A stretch of 64,000 nt of DNA. Source: Clostridiales bacterium (GTDB lineage: Bacteria; Bacillota; Clostridia; Saccharofermentanales; Saccharofermentanaceae). The notes beneath the pieces were generated by a model. The model made no database searches, was not told where the DNA came from, and saw only the letters and a list, made by a program, of their open reading frames with translations. The translations under genes and the position numbers were made by a program. Each line of letters opens with the position of its first letter. Position 1 is the stretch's first letter. Shown here one piece after another: positions 25,800 through 34,113 of this stretch. The DNA is taken from contig JAFZZM010000024.1 of assembly GCA_017615755.1 (NCBI GenBank), forward strand, positions 1 through 64,000. Reading direction: 5' to 3'.

Positions 25800-26780
25800 T
25801 TATTTCTTTGAATCATGGATCCCGTGAAGTACCGCTGACAGTGCGCCGAAAAGCACTCCTGCGACCGGCCATACGACCCAGGTAATGTCCCATCTGTTCG
25901 TCAGGAAACTCCATGCCAGATAGATGCCCGTGGCCACCATCCAGTAGGCAGGGGTGATCATGCGAAGGAGCGTATTCGACTTCTCTTCCTTGCTGTAATC
26001 CCCTTCCTGAAGGAGCTTCTCATAGCCGTCTTTGGTGATACCGGCACGGATGATCATGCACGCACCGACTGCGATACAGGCCAGCATCAGGCAGCAAAGT
26101 CCCATCAGCAACGGCTCATTATTCTCATCGATGATCGCACCGCTGATCAAAGCGATGACACCGATCAGGCAGACCACGATGCCCGTAGTGATCGAAGACA
26201 CAAACTTCTTCTGGAACTTGTCCGACTTCGCGCGGACCATGCCGTCGACACCATATTCACTGTCGAAGATCTCTTTTTCCAGCCACTCCCACTTACCGGT
26301 CGACATGCCTGCCGGAATGATAAAGATCAGGGAAATCGCCACGACGAGAAGAAGCAGCACCATACCCAGCGCACCGGCCGGATCCTCGGCAAGCGGGATC
26401 GCGCCAACCCTTTGCAGCGCCATGATTCCCAGAAGCGGGATCGGGCACAAGATGCAGATCATACAACCCAGCGACATCTTTCTGGAAAACGCCCGGTTAT
26501 GCTCCAAAAAAGCATTGGCATCTTCCATGCTGAGACGTCTGCTTCCCGTCTCGGCCTCTTCCTCAACAACGGTCTGTCTCGCTTCATCATCTTTAAGAAG
26601 ATAATCCGTGCTGACACCGAAAAGCTTGCTCATCTCCAGGATCCTCTGCAGGTCCGGCACCGACTGCGCACTTTCCCACTTGCTCACCGACTGTCTCGAC
26701 ACGCCCAGCTTGTCCGCCAGTTCTTCCTGCGACCAGCCGTTCTTTTTTCTTTCATCCATTATTTTCTCTGCTAAGATCAT
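25800..26780 (-). CDS. XRE-family regulator with C-terminal membrane domain
   Basis: A 326-residue protein with a canonical N-terminal helix-turn-helix (WSQEELADKLGVSRQSVSKWES, residues ~16-37; then VPDLQRILEMSKLFGVSTDYLL). A linker follows, then about six hydrophobic segments (near 105-125, 137-158, 195-218, 225-245, 278-296, 300-318). Such XRE-plus-membrane proteins are common in Clostridia and may sense envelope conditions. It reads away from Sir2 and ends at a strong terminator. AAGTGAGGTAAGAG lies before ATG 26780. Target genes unknown; self-regulation is plausible. Confidence 0.85.
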   Translation of the reverse strand: MILAEKIMDERKKNGWSQEELADKLGVSRQSVSKWESAQSVPDLQRILEMSKLFGVSTDYLLKDDEARQTVVEEEAETGSRRLSMEDANAFLEHNRAFSRKMSLGCMICILCPIPLLGIMALQRVGAIPLAEDPAGALGMVLLLLVVAISLIFIIPAGMSTGKWEWLEKEIFDSEYGVDGMVRAKSDKFQKKFVSSITTGIVVCLIGVIALISGAIIDENNEPLLMGLCCLMLACIAVGACMIIRAGITKDGYEKLLQEGDYSKEEKSNTLLRMITPAYWMVATGIYLAWSFLTNRWDITWVVWPVAGVLFGALSAVLHGIHDSKK

Positions 26781-27035
26781 TTCTCTTACCTCACTTTGCC
26801 ATCATTGACTGTCGTGCACTTGTCTTATGCTCCAATGATAGCAAAAGCCCCACTTGCCTACTATCAAGCCGACTTGGAAATCTGTCACCTGACAGTTGCA
26901 ATCCCCGGATTTCGCACTTTACAGGACGCACCCGGGCCCTTTTGCCGCCGTTTCTACCATATATCTATTTTACTCCAAAAGCACTTGCCTTGTGCTAGAA
27001 TAAACGTAGGCAAACTTTCAAAAGGAGGACGGTAT

Positions 27036-27779
27036 ATGGAATCATTTGAAGAAAGAATCGAGAAGCTCCAGAAGATCCTCGACGAAGCAAAGTCCGTCGT
27101 CTTTTTCGGAGGAGCAGGGGTATCCACCGAGAGCGGCATCCCGGATTTCCGAAGCAAAGACGGACTTTATAACCAGCACGACGTACAGTTCGATAAATAC
27201 CCTCCGGAATATCTCCTGAGCCACAGTTGTCTTTACGACCAGCCGAAAGTCTTTTTCGAGTACTACCGGCAGAAGATGGACTGTCGCGGCATCGAGCCGA
27301 ACATCACGCACAAGAAACTCGCGGAGATGGAAAAGAGCGGCAAGCTCACCGCAGTGATCACACAGAACATCGACGGTCTGCACCAGAAAGCCGGCAGCAA
27401 GAAAGTATTCGAAGTGCACGGCACGACACAGCGTGTCTACTGCGATAAGTGCGGCAAGGAATTCCCTTACGACATCCTCTTCACCTCTACTGAGGCTGTA
27501 CCGCACTGCCCTTGTGGCGGTATGCTCCGCCCGGACGTCACGCTCTACGAAGAGAGCCTGCCACACGAAGCCTGGGAAGGTGCGATCGATGCCCTCTCCA
27601 AAGCTGATGTATTCATCATCGGCGGCACCTCGCTGACCGTATATCCGGCCAACACCCTGACGCACTACTTCCGCGGCAAGCACCTGATCATCATGAACCG
27701 TGATGCCACCGCGCAGGACCGCTACGCCGAGATCGTCTTCCACGAGAATCTCGGGCAGGTATTCGGGAAACTGAAGTGA
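27036..27779 (+). CDS. NAD-dependent protein deacylase, Sir2 family
   Basis: A 247-residue sirtuin. NAD-binding motifs are GAGVSTESGIPDFRS (about residues 28-42) and TQNIDGLHQKAG, followed by the catalytic His in EVHGT. The structural zinc is held by CDKC and CPC around YCDKCGKEF/HCPCGGML. GGTSLTVYPAN completes the fold. ATG 27036 is preceded by AAAGGAGG (27020-27027). An extended -10 TGCTAGAAT (26993-27001) follows AAAAGCACTTG (26977-26987) in the divergent region. Substrates unknown; the class that clears acetylated metabolic enzymes such as acyl-CoA synthetases would be usual. Confidence 0.95.
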   Translation: MESFEERIEKLQKILDEAKSVVFFGGAGVSTESGIPDFRSKDGLYNQHDVQFDKYPPEYLLSHSCLYDQPKVFFEYYRQKMDCRGIEPNITHKKLAEMEKSGKLTAVITQNIDGLHQKAGSKKVFEVHGTTQRVYCDKCGKEFPYDILFTSTEAVPHCPCGGMLRPDVTLYEESLPHEAWEGAIDALSKADVFIIGGTSLTVYPANTLTHYFRGKHLIIMNRDATAQDRYAEIVFHENLGQVFGKLK

Positions 27780-27804
27780 TCCCTGTACGTATGGAATAAG
27801 AAAA

Positions 27805-28265
27805 AGCATTGCCCGCTTGTAAGCAAGAAAACTGATCCGGCATGAAGAAGTCAAGTCTGCCACCGGCACCGCTACGCGGCTTCGGACTTGACTTCTCATC
27901 CGGATCAGTATTTTTATGGCCAAGCGGGCAATGCCTCCCTGTGTATGGATACTCTCTTTGGCGCCCAACGTTTGTGGGCACAAGTGCTTTTCGAGGAGAT
28001 TCAGATAAAAACGATTCTTTCGATTTTTTATCCGTCGATAATCGGTGCTTCTGTCCGATAAATCTGCAACTATTGAAATTCTATCGGTCGTTTTTCGGAC
28101 TCCCAAGCGCATAAGTTTTCCATTTCGGATTTTCTATCGGTCAATCGTTTGCCTTTTCGACCCATAAAATCTTCAGTAATGGAATAGTATCGGTCATCGT
28201 TCAATATTTTAGGCCCATATAATCTACAGAAACACATAATTATCTGTCGTCGTCTCACCTTTTCT
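27805..28265 (+). repeat. 461-bp structured dispersed repeat, copy C
   Basis: This is the inverted, diverged twin of 50041-50502. The left part is a nested hairpin: GCATTGCCCGCTTG (27806-27819) against CAAGCGGGCAATGC (27921-27934), ACTGATCCGG against CCGGATCAGT, GAAGTCAAGTC against GACTTGACTTC. The right part is about four degenerate tandem units of ~53 bp, each ending in a variant of TATCGGTC (for example near 28083-28090, 28135-28142 and 28188-28195). CAAGTGCTTTT lies at 27981-27991. The frame open in both copies changes evenly at all codon positions, so I see no protein. Confidence 0.7.
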
Positions 28266-28284
28266 TTTTTTTCGACATAAGATC

Positions 28285-28400
28285 GCTGAAAAAAAGCCCA
28301 AAAAGCAAGTCGGGAAACGGCATTTTCCATTTCCCGACTTATGTAGTGCTATAAATGTAAGTCGTAAACGGCGATAACCGGTTGCCCGACTTATATGGAT
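28285..28400 (-). terminator. pair of related hairpins after the ABC-F gene
   Basis: AAGTCGGGAAA (28304-28314) pairs with TTTCCCGACTT (28331-28341); on the minus strand this is followed by GCTTTTTGGGCTTTTTTT, a plausible terminator. A second related unit begins TAAGTCG near 28359 and ends CGACTTA near 28394. The two units look like a short tandem duplication. Confidence 0.55.
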
Positions 28401-28413
28401 CGACCAGATCAAC

Positions 28414-30009
28414 TTATGCGTTCTCGCGCTTCGCCTCGAGATACTCGTCGTAGGTCGTGCGCTTGTCGATGAGGCCGCCTTCCGTGATCTCCATGATACG
28501 GTTCGCGATCGAGTCCACGAACTGATGGTCGTGGGACGTAAACAGCAGCGCGCCCTTAAACGCCTTGACGCCTTCGTTCAACGCTGTGATCGCCTCGAGA
28601 TCGAGGTGGTTCGTCGGATCATCCAGGATCAGGACATTCGAACCGGAAAGCATCATGCGGGAAAGCATGCAGCGCACCTTCTCACCACCGGAGAGCACCT
28701 TCGCCTCCTTGAGCGCCTCCTCACCCGAGAAGAGCATACGTCCGAGATATCCGCGGATGAATGTCTCATTCTGGTCCTTGGAGAACTGACGCAACCAGTC
28801 AACCAGAGACAGATCGCATCCATCGAAAAAAGCACTGTTGTCTTTCGGCAGGTACGACTGGGATGTCGTGATGCCCCACTTGAACTCACCCTCATCCGGC
28901 TCCATCTCACCGGCAAGGATCGCAAACAAAGTCGTGTTCGCGACTTCATCTTCACCGACAAAAGCGATTCGGTCGTCACGCTCCATCGTGAAGGAAATAT
29001 TGTCGAGGACTTTACGTCCGTTAACGGTCTTGCTCAGACCCTTTACGAAGAGACAGTCATTACCGATCTCTCTATCCATGGAGAAGCTGATAAACGGATA
29101 CCGGCGCGAAGACTTCAGGACTTCAGGAAGCTCCAGATTCTCGAGAAGCTTCTTTCTGGACGTTGCCTGACGGGACTTACTGGCATTCGCCGAGAAACGC
29201 GCGATGAACTCCTGCAGTTCTTTTCGACGCGCCTCGATCTTCTTCGTCTGGTCCTTCAACTGACGGAGCGACAGCTGCGTGTACTCATACCAGAAATCGT
29301 AGTTGCCCTGGAACAATGTCACCTTCGAGAAGTCGATATCCACGATATGCGTACATACCTTATTTAAGAAGTGACGGTCATGCGAAACGACCAGCACGGT
29401 ATTCTCGTAATCCATCAGGTAGTTCTCGAGCCAGTTGACCGTCTCGAGGTCGAGGTGGTTCGTCGGCTCGTCGAGGAGAAGTACGTCCGGTTCCCCGAAA
29501 AGCGCTTGCGCGAGAAGCACTTTCACCTTCTGTCCACCGGTCAGGTCCGCCATCGGGTGCTCGTACATGTCCTCCGTGAAACCGAGATACTGCAGCAGCA
29601 TCTCCGCATTACTCTCCGCCGACCATCCGTCGAGCTCGGCAAATTCACCCTCGAGTTCGCCCAGGAGGATGCCGTCCTCATCGTTAAAATCCGTCTTGGA
29701 ATAGAGGCGCTCTTTTTCCTTCATGATCTCATAGAGACGCTTATGTCCCATGATGACCGTCTCACGGATCGTATAATCATCATATTTAAAGTGATCCTGC
29801 TCAAGCACGCTCATGCGCTCGCCCTGTCCGAGTGTCACGAAGCCCTTGTTCGACTCGATCTCACCTGACAGGATCTTCAGGAAAGTCGATTTTCCCGCAC
29901 CGTTGGCACCGATGATGCCGTAGCAGTTCCCCTTCGTAAACGTGATATTTACATCTTCAAATAAAGTGCGCCCGCCGAAGCGCAGCGTCACACCTGATAC
30001 ATCCAGCAT
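28414..30009 (-). CDS. ABC-F family ATPase (YkpA/YbiT-like)
   Basis: A 531-residue cytosolic protein with two nucleotide-binding domains and no membrane domain, as in ABC-F proteins that act on the ribosome. NBD1 is intact: GANGAGKST, LTGGQKVKVLLAQ, LLLDEPTNHLD. NBD2 has LSGGEKVRCML, but its Walker A reads GEDEVANTTLF with Asn358 where lysine is expected, and Walker B is ILDDPTNHLD. The linker helices (~240-300) are Arg/Lys/Gln-rich. The start is placed at ATG 30009 (MLDVSGVTLRFGG) after AAGGACGAAGAC; the frame to 30069 is longer. Whether it gives antibiotic resistance or general translation support cannot be told. Confidence 0.88.
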   Translation of the reverse strand: MLDVSGVTLRFGGRTLFEDVNITFTKGNCYGIIGANGAGKSTFLKILSGEIESNKGFVTLGQGERMSVLEQDHFKYDDYTIRETVIMGHKRLYEIMKEKERLYSKTDFNDEDGILLGELEGEFAELDGWSAESNAEMLLQYLGFTEDMYEHPMADLTGGQKVKVLLAQALFGEPDVLLLDEPTNHLDLETVNWLENYLMDYENTVLVVSHDRHFLNKVCTHIVDIDFSKVTLFQGNYDFWYEYTQLSLRQLKDQTKKIEARRKELQEFIARFSANASKSRQATSRKKLLENLELPEVLKSSRRYPFISFSMDREIGNDCLFVKGLSKTVNGRKVLDNISFTMERDDRIAFVGEDEVANTTLFAILAGEMEPDEGEFKWGITTSQSYLPKDNSAFFDGCDLSLVDWLRQFSKDQNETFIRGYLGRMLFSGEEALKEAKVLSGGEKVRCMLSRMMLSGSNVLILDDPTNHLDLEAITALNEGVKAFKGALLFTSHDHQFVDSIANRIMEITEGGLIDKRTTYDEYLEAKRENA

Positions 30010-30094
30010 GTCTTCGTCCTTTTCCTTCTTTTTTCCGACTCCGATGCCCGAAAGTGACACGGATAACATCTTTTCATGAATAGAAAGTCATTTT

Positions 30095-30118
30095 CAAGTG
30101 CTTTTTCAAAAGCACTTC
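30095..30118. repeat. inverted pair of the AAAAGCACTT word
   Basis: CAAGTGCTTTT (30095-30105) and AAAAGCACTTC (30108-30118) face each other across two bases, forming a hairpin in the gap between the ABC-F gene and the amidase gene, upstream of both starts. It is the clearest inverted pair of the word that recurs across the window. Confidence 0.7.
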
Positions 30119-30244
30119 GCCGTGTCATAGTATCGGAAAGTGCCGATTTCGTCAACACTTCAGCCGTTTTTGCTCTGCGTGTCGGTTTTGTAATTTCCCT
30201 CTTGCATTTTTCTCCTATACTGAGGACAATAAACGAGAGGAGCG

Positions 30245-30268
30245 ATGGTTTCCATCAGAATCACATGA
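30245..30268 (+). CDS. possible 7-codon leader peptide coupled to the first amidase
   Basis: GAGAGGAGCG, the same ribosome-binding arrangement used by the second amidase, places an ATG at 30245. It opens only seven codons (MVSIRIT) and stops at TGA 30266-30268, overlapping the amidase ATG (30265) as ATGA. The amidase ATG itself has no ribosome-binding site at normal distance. Too short to recognise; inferred from spacing alone. Confidence 0.4.
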   Translation: MVSIRIT

Positions 30269-31452
30269 GCGAGAACTACTATTACACTATGCCTGACACA
30301 AACATGATCAATCCGAATAACCAGGTCACAGCCCCAAGACAGACATCAGCGGCAGCGGCACCGAAAAAGAAGAATTCCTTATTCCGTCTTTTTCTTGCGT
30401 GCCTTCTGATCCTGACAGTATTTCTGACCATCGGCGGTACTGCATATTTTCTCAATGATCTGGGTATCATCAATATTCCGGGCATGGCTTCCGAAACATC
30501 TGCCGGCTCAAGAAAGGGCAAGCAGAAGACCAAGACGGATGGTGGTTCGAAATCTCTTTCCGGCGCAGGTGCCGCAGAAATGACTGTTCCCGTTCAGGGA
30601 GATCTTACAGGATGCAACGTGATCCTGGATCCGGGGCATGGCGGAAGAGACACAGGCTGTGTATTCCCGTTCAATAATCCGAAGTACGATGAGTGCGACT
30701 TCAATCTCCGCATTGCCGAGCAGGTCAAAGCCGAACTGGAAGCGCGTGGCGCCGTCGTCTATATGACACGTACCGACAACGAGTGGGTATCCCTTTATAA
30801 CCGTATTGCGCAGACACACCTGATCTGCATGGACATCGCCAAAGAGCAGGGCATCCTCCCCTTCTCCGCAGAACGTGAAGCGGAACTTCGTGCCGCTCTC
30901 CAGGAATCCATCGACATCAACGAAGATTCCGTTGCTTCCGGCGGAATGGGCCTGATGGTCGGTTCCGGTGTCGGCGAAGATCTGCAGGAACTGATGGAAA
31001 TGGAATACGAACTGGAGGATGTATTCTTCCTTGCGATCCACCTCAACTCCAATGAGTCCCGTACGCTGCACGGCACACAGATCTACTACGTTTCCGACGA
31101 GTCGGTCATCCAGAGCGAGCGTAACCAGATGCGTACGAATTCCGAATTCCAGCGCTCCGACTTCCCGATCCGTGACGAATACTACGGAAGATTCAGCGAG
31201 CGAAGCGAGACACTCTCTTACCTGCTCTATGACAGCATCGTCGGCGAGATCCCGGAATTCGATACCAATGCACATCAGGTACTGGCAGATAACTACGCCG
31301 TACTTCGTGAGCATGGTCTGACCGGTGCTCTGATCGAGGTCGCCTTCCTCTCTGACGACAATGACCGCGCTATCCTTCTGCAGGACGGAACCAACGAAAA
31401 AGTCGCCACAGGCATCGCAAACGCACTAGAATATTACATGATGCAAGAATGA
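30265..31452 (+). CDS. membrane-anchored N-acetylmuramoyl-L-alanine amidase (Amidase_3)
   Basis: A 395-residue zinc amidase that would cleave the lactyl-amide bond of peptidoglycan. One transmembrane segment (about residues 40-62) anchors it, with a Gly/Ser/Lys linker after it. Zinc ligands: DPGHGGRD (near 121-128), the Glu in DECDFNL and the His in LAIHLNS; the catalytic Glu is in ALIEVAFLSDD. Between TRTDNEWVSLYNRIAQTH and the LAIH strand is an insertion of ~85 residues, absent from typical Amidase_3 domains but shared with the neighbour. A -10-like TATACT (30216-30221) lies upstream. Start chosen at MSENYYYTM. Confidence 0.9.
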   Translation: MSENYYYTMPDTNMINPNNQVTAPRQTSAAAAPKKKNSLFRLFLACLLILTVFLTIGGTAYFLNDLGIINIPGMASETSAGSRKGKQKTKTDGGSKSLSGAGAAEMTVPVQGDLTGCNVILDPGHGGRDTGCVFPFNNPKYDECDFNLRIAEQVKAELEARGAVVYMTRTDNEWVSLYNRIAQTHLICMDIAKEQGILPFSAEREAELRAALQESIDINEDSVASGGMGLMVGSGVGEDLQELMEMEYELEDVFFLAIHLNSNESRTLHGTQIYYVSDESVIQSERNQMRTNSEFQRSDFPIRDEYYGRFSERSETLSYLLYDSIVGEIPEFDTNAHQVLADNYAVLREHGLTGALIEVAFLSDDNDRAILLQDGTNEKVATGIANALEYYMMQE

Positions 31453-31564
31453 CCGTATTTCGGCCGAAAATTCGTCAAAATCACCATATTCCTCTCAAGT
31501 GCTGAAAAATAAGCCTTTCCGAGATCTGTTTACAGTTCGTTTCCAAAATATATCAAATTTGTAA

Positions 31565-31592
31565 TTTACAAAATCGGAGAAAAGTTTATACT
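31565..31592 (+). promoter_or_regulatory. promoter of the second amidase
   Basis: TTTACA (31565-31570), 16-bp spacer, TATACT (31587-31592), about 28 bp before the start codon. Confidence 0.65.
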
Positions 31593-31620
31593 ATAGTTGC
31601 ACATTAAAGAGAGGAACGAT

Positions 31621-32814
31621 ATGAAAAACAACCAACCACATTCGAGAACTTACGTGGGCGCATCAAAAGCCAATACAACCCAAACCTATTCCCAAACCAC
31701 GCGCCCCTCTCGAAAAAAAACCAAGTATGCCCGTCTGGTACTTGCTTACGTCATCTTTATCGTATGTTCGGTGTCAGCTCTTGGTGGCGGTGTGTATCTT
31801 CTCTACCGCACGGGTCTCTTTGGTAATTCGAGCCGGTCTGAGGGGGAAGCCTCTTCGACCGGCCTTTCCTATATTAGCAGCCTGGCAACTACGATTGCCA
31901 CTTCTGCCCCCGAAGCTACTACAGCAGAAACCACTCCCCCGACTCCGGCAGGCGACCTGACCGGTTATACCGTCATCCTGGATCCGGGACATGGCGGATG
32001 GGACCGTGGTACTTCTTACCCGTATAACAGCGACAAGAATGAAGAGCCGGAGATCACCATAAAGATCGCCGAGATCTTAAAGTCGGAACTGGAAAGCCGT
32101 GGCGCGAAGGTATATGTTACCCGTACCGAGGATAAGTACTATTCCCTCTATTACCGCATTGCGGAAACTCACCTGATCTGTATGGACATCGCCAAGGAAA
32201 GGGGTATCCTTCCCTTCTCCGCTGAGCATGAGCAGGAACTTCGTACGAAGCTCGAGAACATCAAGACCGTAAACGACAACAGCTACGACAAGGGCGGCAT
32301 GGGCTTCATGGGCGGCACCGGTGTCGGAGAAGAACTGCGGGAGCTTTTCGAGATGGAATACCAGCTCAAGGATGTTGTCTTCATGTCCATCCATATCAAT
32401 GCCCACTACGACGATAATACACACGAACCGGTCAATCACCATGGTATCGAGGTCACCTACGTTACAGACGATGCCGTCAACACATACGAGGGCAATCCGA
32501 AGAACCAGACAGCCGGTGCTCCGGTCCGCGACCCTTATCATGGTCGTCCGAACGAGAATAACCTTTTGTACTGCCAGACCCTGTACGACACGATCACGGC
32601 AGGTATGCCGGAACTCAAGTCCAACATGGACAAGCCGGTCTATACCGCAAACTGGGCCGTTACAAGAAAGATCGGTCTGGTCGGCACACTTCTGGAGTAC
32701 GGATTCATTTCTCATGAGACTGACCGTAATATTTTGACCAACGACGAATCGTTAAAGAAAGTCTGTGGCTACGTCGCAGACGGTATCCAGGAATATTTCA
32801 AGCAGATCCAGTAA
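31621..32814 (+). CDS. membrane-anchored N-acetylmuramoyl-L-alanine amidase (Amidase_3), paralogue
   Basis: A 397-residue paralogue of the preceding gene with the same plan: transmembrane segment (about residues 38-60), a Ser/Thr/Ala/Pro linker and the amidase domain with DPGHGGWDRG, the Glu in EEPEITIKIAE, VFMSIHINAH and LLEYGFISHETD. It has the same insertion (ICMDIAKERGILPFSAE ... MGGTGVGEELRELFE), so the pair arose by duplication after the insertion was gained. AGAGAGGAACGAT precedes ATG 31621. Likely roles are cell separation or wall remodelling. The SDR gene follows after 11 bp. Confidence 0.92.
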   Translation: MKNNQPHSRTYVGASKANTTQTYSQTTRPSRKKTKYARLVLAYVIFIVCSVSALGGGVYLLYRTGLFGNSSRSEGEASSTGLSYISSLATTIATSAPEATTAETTPPTPAGDLTGYTVILDPGHGGWDRGTSYPYNSDKNEEPEITIKIAEILKSELESRGAKVYVTRTEDKYYSLYYRIAETHLICMDIAKERGILPFSAEHEQELRTKLENIKTVNDNSYDKGGMGFMGGTGVGEELRELFEMEYQLKDVVFMSIHINAHYDDNTHEPVNHHGIEVTYVTDDAVNTYEGNPKNQTAGAPVRDPYHGRPNENNLLYCQTLYDTITAGMPELKSNMDKPVYTANWAVTRKIGLVGTLLEYGFISHETDRNILTNDESLKKVCGYVADGIQEYFKQIQ

Positions 32815-32825
32815 GGAGAACGCCT

Positions 32826-33638
32826 ATGAGCATCGCCGTCATCACCGGAGCATCTTCTGGAATGGGCGAAGAATTCGCCCGGCGGCTTATTGCGGAAAAA
32901 GACGGGTTTCCTGGCGCTCCTTTTGACGAGATCTGGCTCATCGCACGAAGCGAAGAAAAGCTGACTTCCCTTTCTGAAGAACTGGACCCGAAGCGTTGCC
33001 GTGTCGTTCCTTTGGACCTGACATCGGCAGATGGCATCGCGCGTCTTTCTTCACTTCTTTCTGAAAAAGCACCTCAGGTGGGGCTTCTCATCAACTCCGC
33101 AGGAATGGGCAAAGCGGGTGCTTTTGCATCACAATCGTTAAAAGACGTGGAGAGCACCGTCACCTTAAACTGCACGGCGCTGAGCGAAGTGACCCATGTG
33201 GTCCTTCCCTACATGACCTCTTACGGCGATACACTTCCGAAGAAGAATGGCCCGCGGATCATCAACATCGCGTCCTCGGCAGGATTCCTTCCGCAGCCGG
33301 ATTTCGCGCTATATGCCGCCACCAAGTCTTTCGTGATCACGCTTTCACGTGCACTCAATCAGGAAGTCAAGCCCCACAACGTCACCGTAACCTGCGTCTG
33401 CCCCGGACCTTGCGACACCAACTTCATCAAGGTCAGCAAGAACGATCCGAATGCCACGTTCACGGGCTTTAAGGCGAAGTTCGTCACCACCGTGGATAAG
33501 CTGATCCCCGCATCACTCCGCGCCGCTAAGAAAGGCCGTAGCATGCTGGTCTTCGGCTTCGGGCAGAAAATGCTGCACCTGGCCTCGAAGATCCTTCCCA
33601 CTAACCTGATCCTGTTTTTCGAAAGAAACATGAAGTAA
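32826..33638 (+). CDS. short-chain dehydrogenase/reductase
   Basis: A 270-residue classical SDR: NAD(P) loop TGASSGMGEEFA (residues 7-18), NSAGMG, the catalytic Ser in INIASSAGF, and YAATK (Tyr and Lys). CPGPCDTNF follows as usual. The length and the hydrophobic C-terminus (LILFFERNMK) resemble the DltE/YdfG-like group, but the substrate is unknown. AAGGAGAACGCCT precedes ATG 32826. The stop codon is immediately followed by MITE copy B. Confidence 0.9.
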   Translation: MSIAVITGASSGMGEEFARRLIAEKDGFPGAPFDEIWLIARSEEKLTSLSEELDPKRCRVVPLDLTSADGIARLSSLLSEKAPQVGLLINSAGMGKAGAFASQSLKDVESTVTLNCTALSEVTHVVLPYMTSYGDTLPKKNGPRIINIASSAGFLPQPDFALYAATKSFVITLSRALNQEVKPHNVTVTCVCPGPCDTNFIKVSKNDPNATFTGFKAKFVTTVDKLIPASLRAAKKGRSMLVFGFGQKMLHLASKILPTNLILFFERNMK

Positions 33639-34086
33639 GGATGTCTCAAAACCATACTGCCGGATTATAACGATCAGTCAGGCGGAAACGGGAGTTTTAC
33701 ATACCTTTTTAGAAAAAAACGTGTAAAAGTATGCATTTTTCCTATACCCCCTCCCCCATATCGGCACATATCGGAAAGTGGAAAGACCGATATAGCTTTC
33801 ATCCCGTACGAAAAGCACTTGGATCTGTTACTTCAGGCCATCAATTTAACAGCAGAGCGGAAAGAAATGCATACTTTTTCTGGAAAAAAAGGAATTTAGT
33901 ATGAGTTCACATCTTCAAAATCGTCTGTATACCCCCCGGGGGTATGCAGAAAAACGGATCAGATATTCATACAGGAAAAGAACTCGTGCCCTCAAAAAAG
34001 TGAAGCACCATCTTCTGTCCGGCAAAACCATACCACCTGGTTTTCGCCCACAAGAAAAGGGACCATCTCGTAGTTTTGAGACAACC
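33639..34086 (-). mobile_element. MITE-like element, copy B (448 bp)
   Basis: Tips GGATGTCTCAAAAC (33639-33652) and GTTTTGAGACAACC (34073-34086) are inverted repeats. The whole segment is the reverse complement of 22317-22759. Interior landmarks shared with copy A are CATACTGCCGGATTATAACG, CCCCCTCCCCCATATCGGCA, AAAAGCACTT (33811-33820) and ATACCCCCCGGGGGTAT (about 33930-33946). No conserved open frame. It begins directly after the SDR stop codon, and its other end is 27 bp from the VanZ gene's 3' end. Confidence 0.78.
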
Positions 34087-34113
34087 CCCGTTTTCGTATC
34101 GTATTGGTGCATA

